Below are positions 63,919 to 64,000 of a stretch of DNA of 64,000 nt, one piece after another; position 1 is the first letter of the stretch, and each line of letters opens with the position of its first letter. The stretch spans positions 124,001 to 188,000 of the forward strand of contig NZ_CP048103.1 in assembly GCF_013282215.1 (NCBI RefSeq), written 5' to 3'. The stretch is from Kroppenstedtia eburnea (GTDB taxonomy: Bacteria > Bacillota > Bacilli > Thermoactinomycetales > DSM-45169). The notes beneath the pieces are model-generated. The model was not told where the DNA came from. It ran no database searches and saw nothing but the letters and a program-made list of their open reading frames with translations. Made by a program: the position numbers and the translations under genes.

Positions 63919-64000
63919 GGGGGATATTCTCTAGTCCATCGTTGATCCCGGGTTGGGGAGGGGAAGGGGAGTTGTCGAGAGTCTTGGAATGATACGTCGA

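Overview
The window comes from the chromosome of a spore-forming, Gram-positive (monoderm) member of the Bacillales. It most resembles the Thermoactinomycetaceae, but that family assignment is an inference from overall gene content and GC-rich coding style. The first 27.6 kb follow the classical Bacillus order: spoVT, a spoVB-like flippase, mazG (yabN), hup, rqcP (yabO), yabP, yabQ, divIC, two tRNA-Met genes, spoIIE, tilS, hpt, ftsH, coaX, hslO, cysK, folP, folB, folK, dusB, lysS. Against that order, a KtrB/TrkH potassium channel subunit, a NamZ-type muramidase and fhs are present, and the pabBAC genes usually found between cysK and folP are missing. At least five copies of a MITE-like element with terminal inverted repeats sit between these housekeeping genes, and in two places the element supplies a gene's stop codon.

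From 27.8 to 30.6 kb lie two exported glycerophosphodiester phosphodiesterase paralogues and a 5'-truncated gamma-glutamyltransferase gene.

From 30.7 kb to the end the window is accessory, and I think it holds the interesting system. A complete monoderm Tad/Flp pilus locus (prepilin peptidase, RcpC/CpaB, TadZ, TadA, TadB, TadC, Flp pilin, a VWA lipoprotein, TadG-like, TadE, and a TadE-M23 peptidase fusion) is surrounded by polymorphic toxin genes. Five of these encode proteins whose N-terminus is a Flp-pilin head: an RKGAxTVEY-type class III signal, one membrane helix, and a conserved KIxxIIxGD segment. Behind the head lies either a pretoxin domain plus a variable C-terminal toxin (31.9 and 50.6 kb) or a wall- or membrane-attacking enzyme: a lipase (54.2 kb), a lysozyme/transglycosylase-like domain (56.7 kb) and an amidase (58.4 kb). 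Each is followed directly or nearly so by a candidate immunity gene. Partners of the envelope-attacking enzymes are membrane-anchored; partners of the pretoxin-type toxins look cytosolic. Type I signal peptidase genes and Yip1-like membrane protein genes precede two of the toxin genes.

Headless copies of the pretoxin segment (52.26 and 53.2 kb), orphan toxin tails, orphan immunity genes (SMI1/KNR4, CPCC and zinc-ribbon types), repeated hairpins at cassette junctions and an IS110 fragment show that the region evolves by tail swapping. In the pretoxin copies, sequence identity stops exactly at a Cys-x-Cys-Pro motif, which appears to be the exchange point. I infer that the Tad machine presents or exports pilin-headed effectors against competing cells; the sequence supports the architecture but does not prove delivery.
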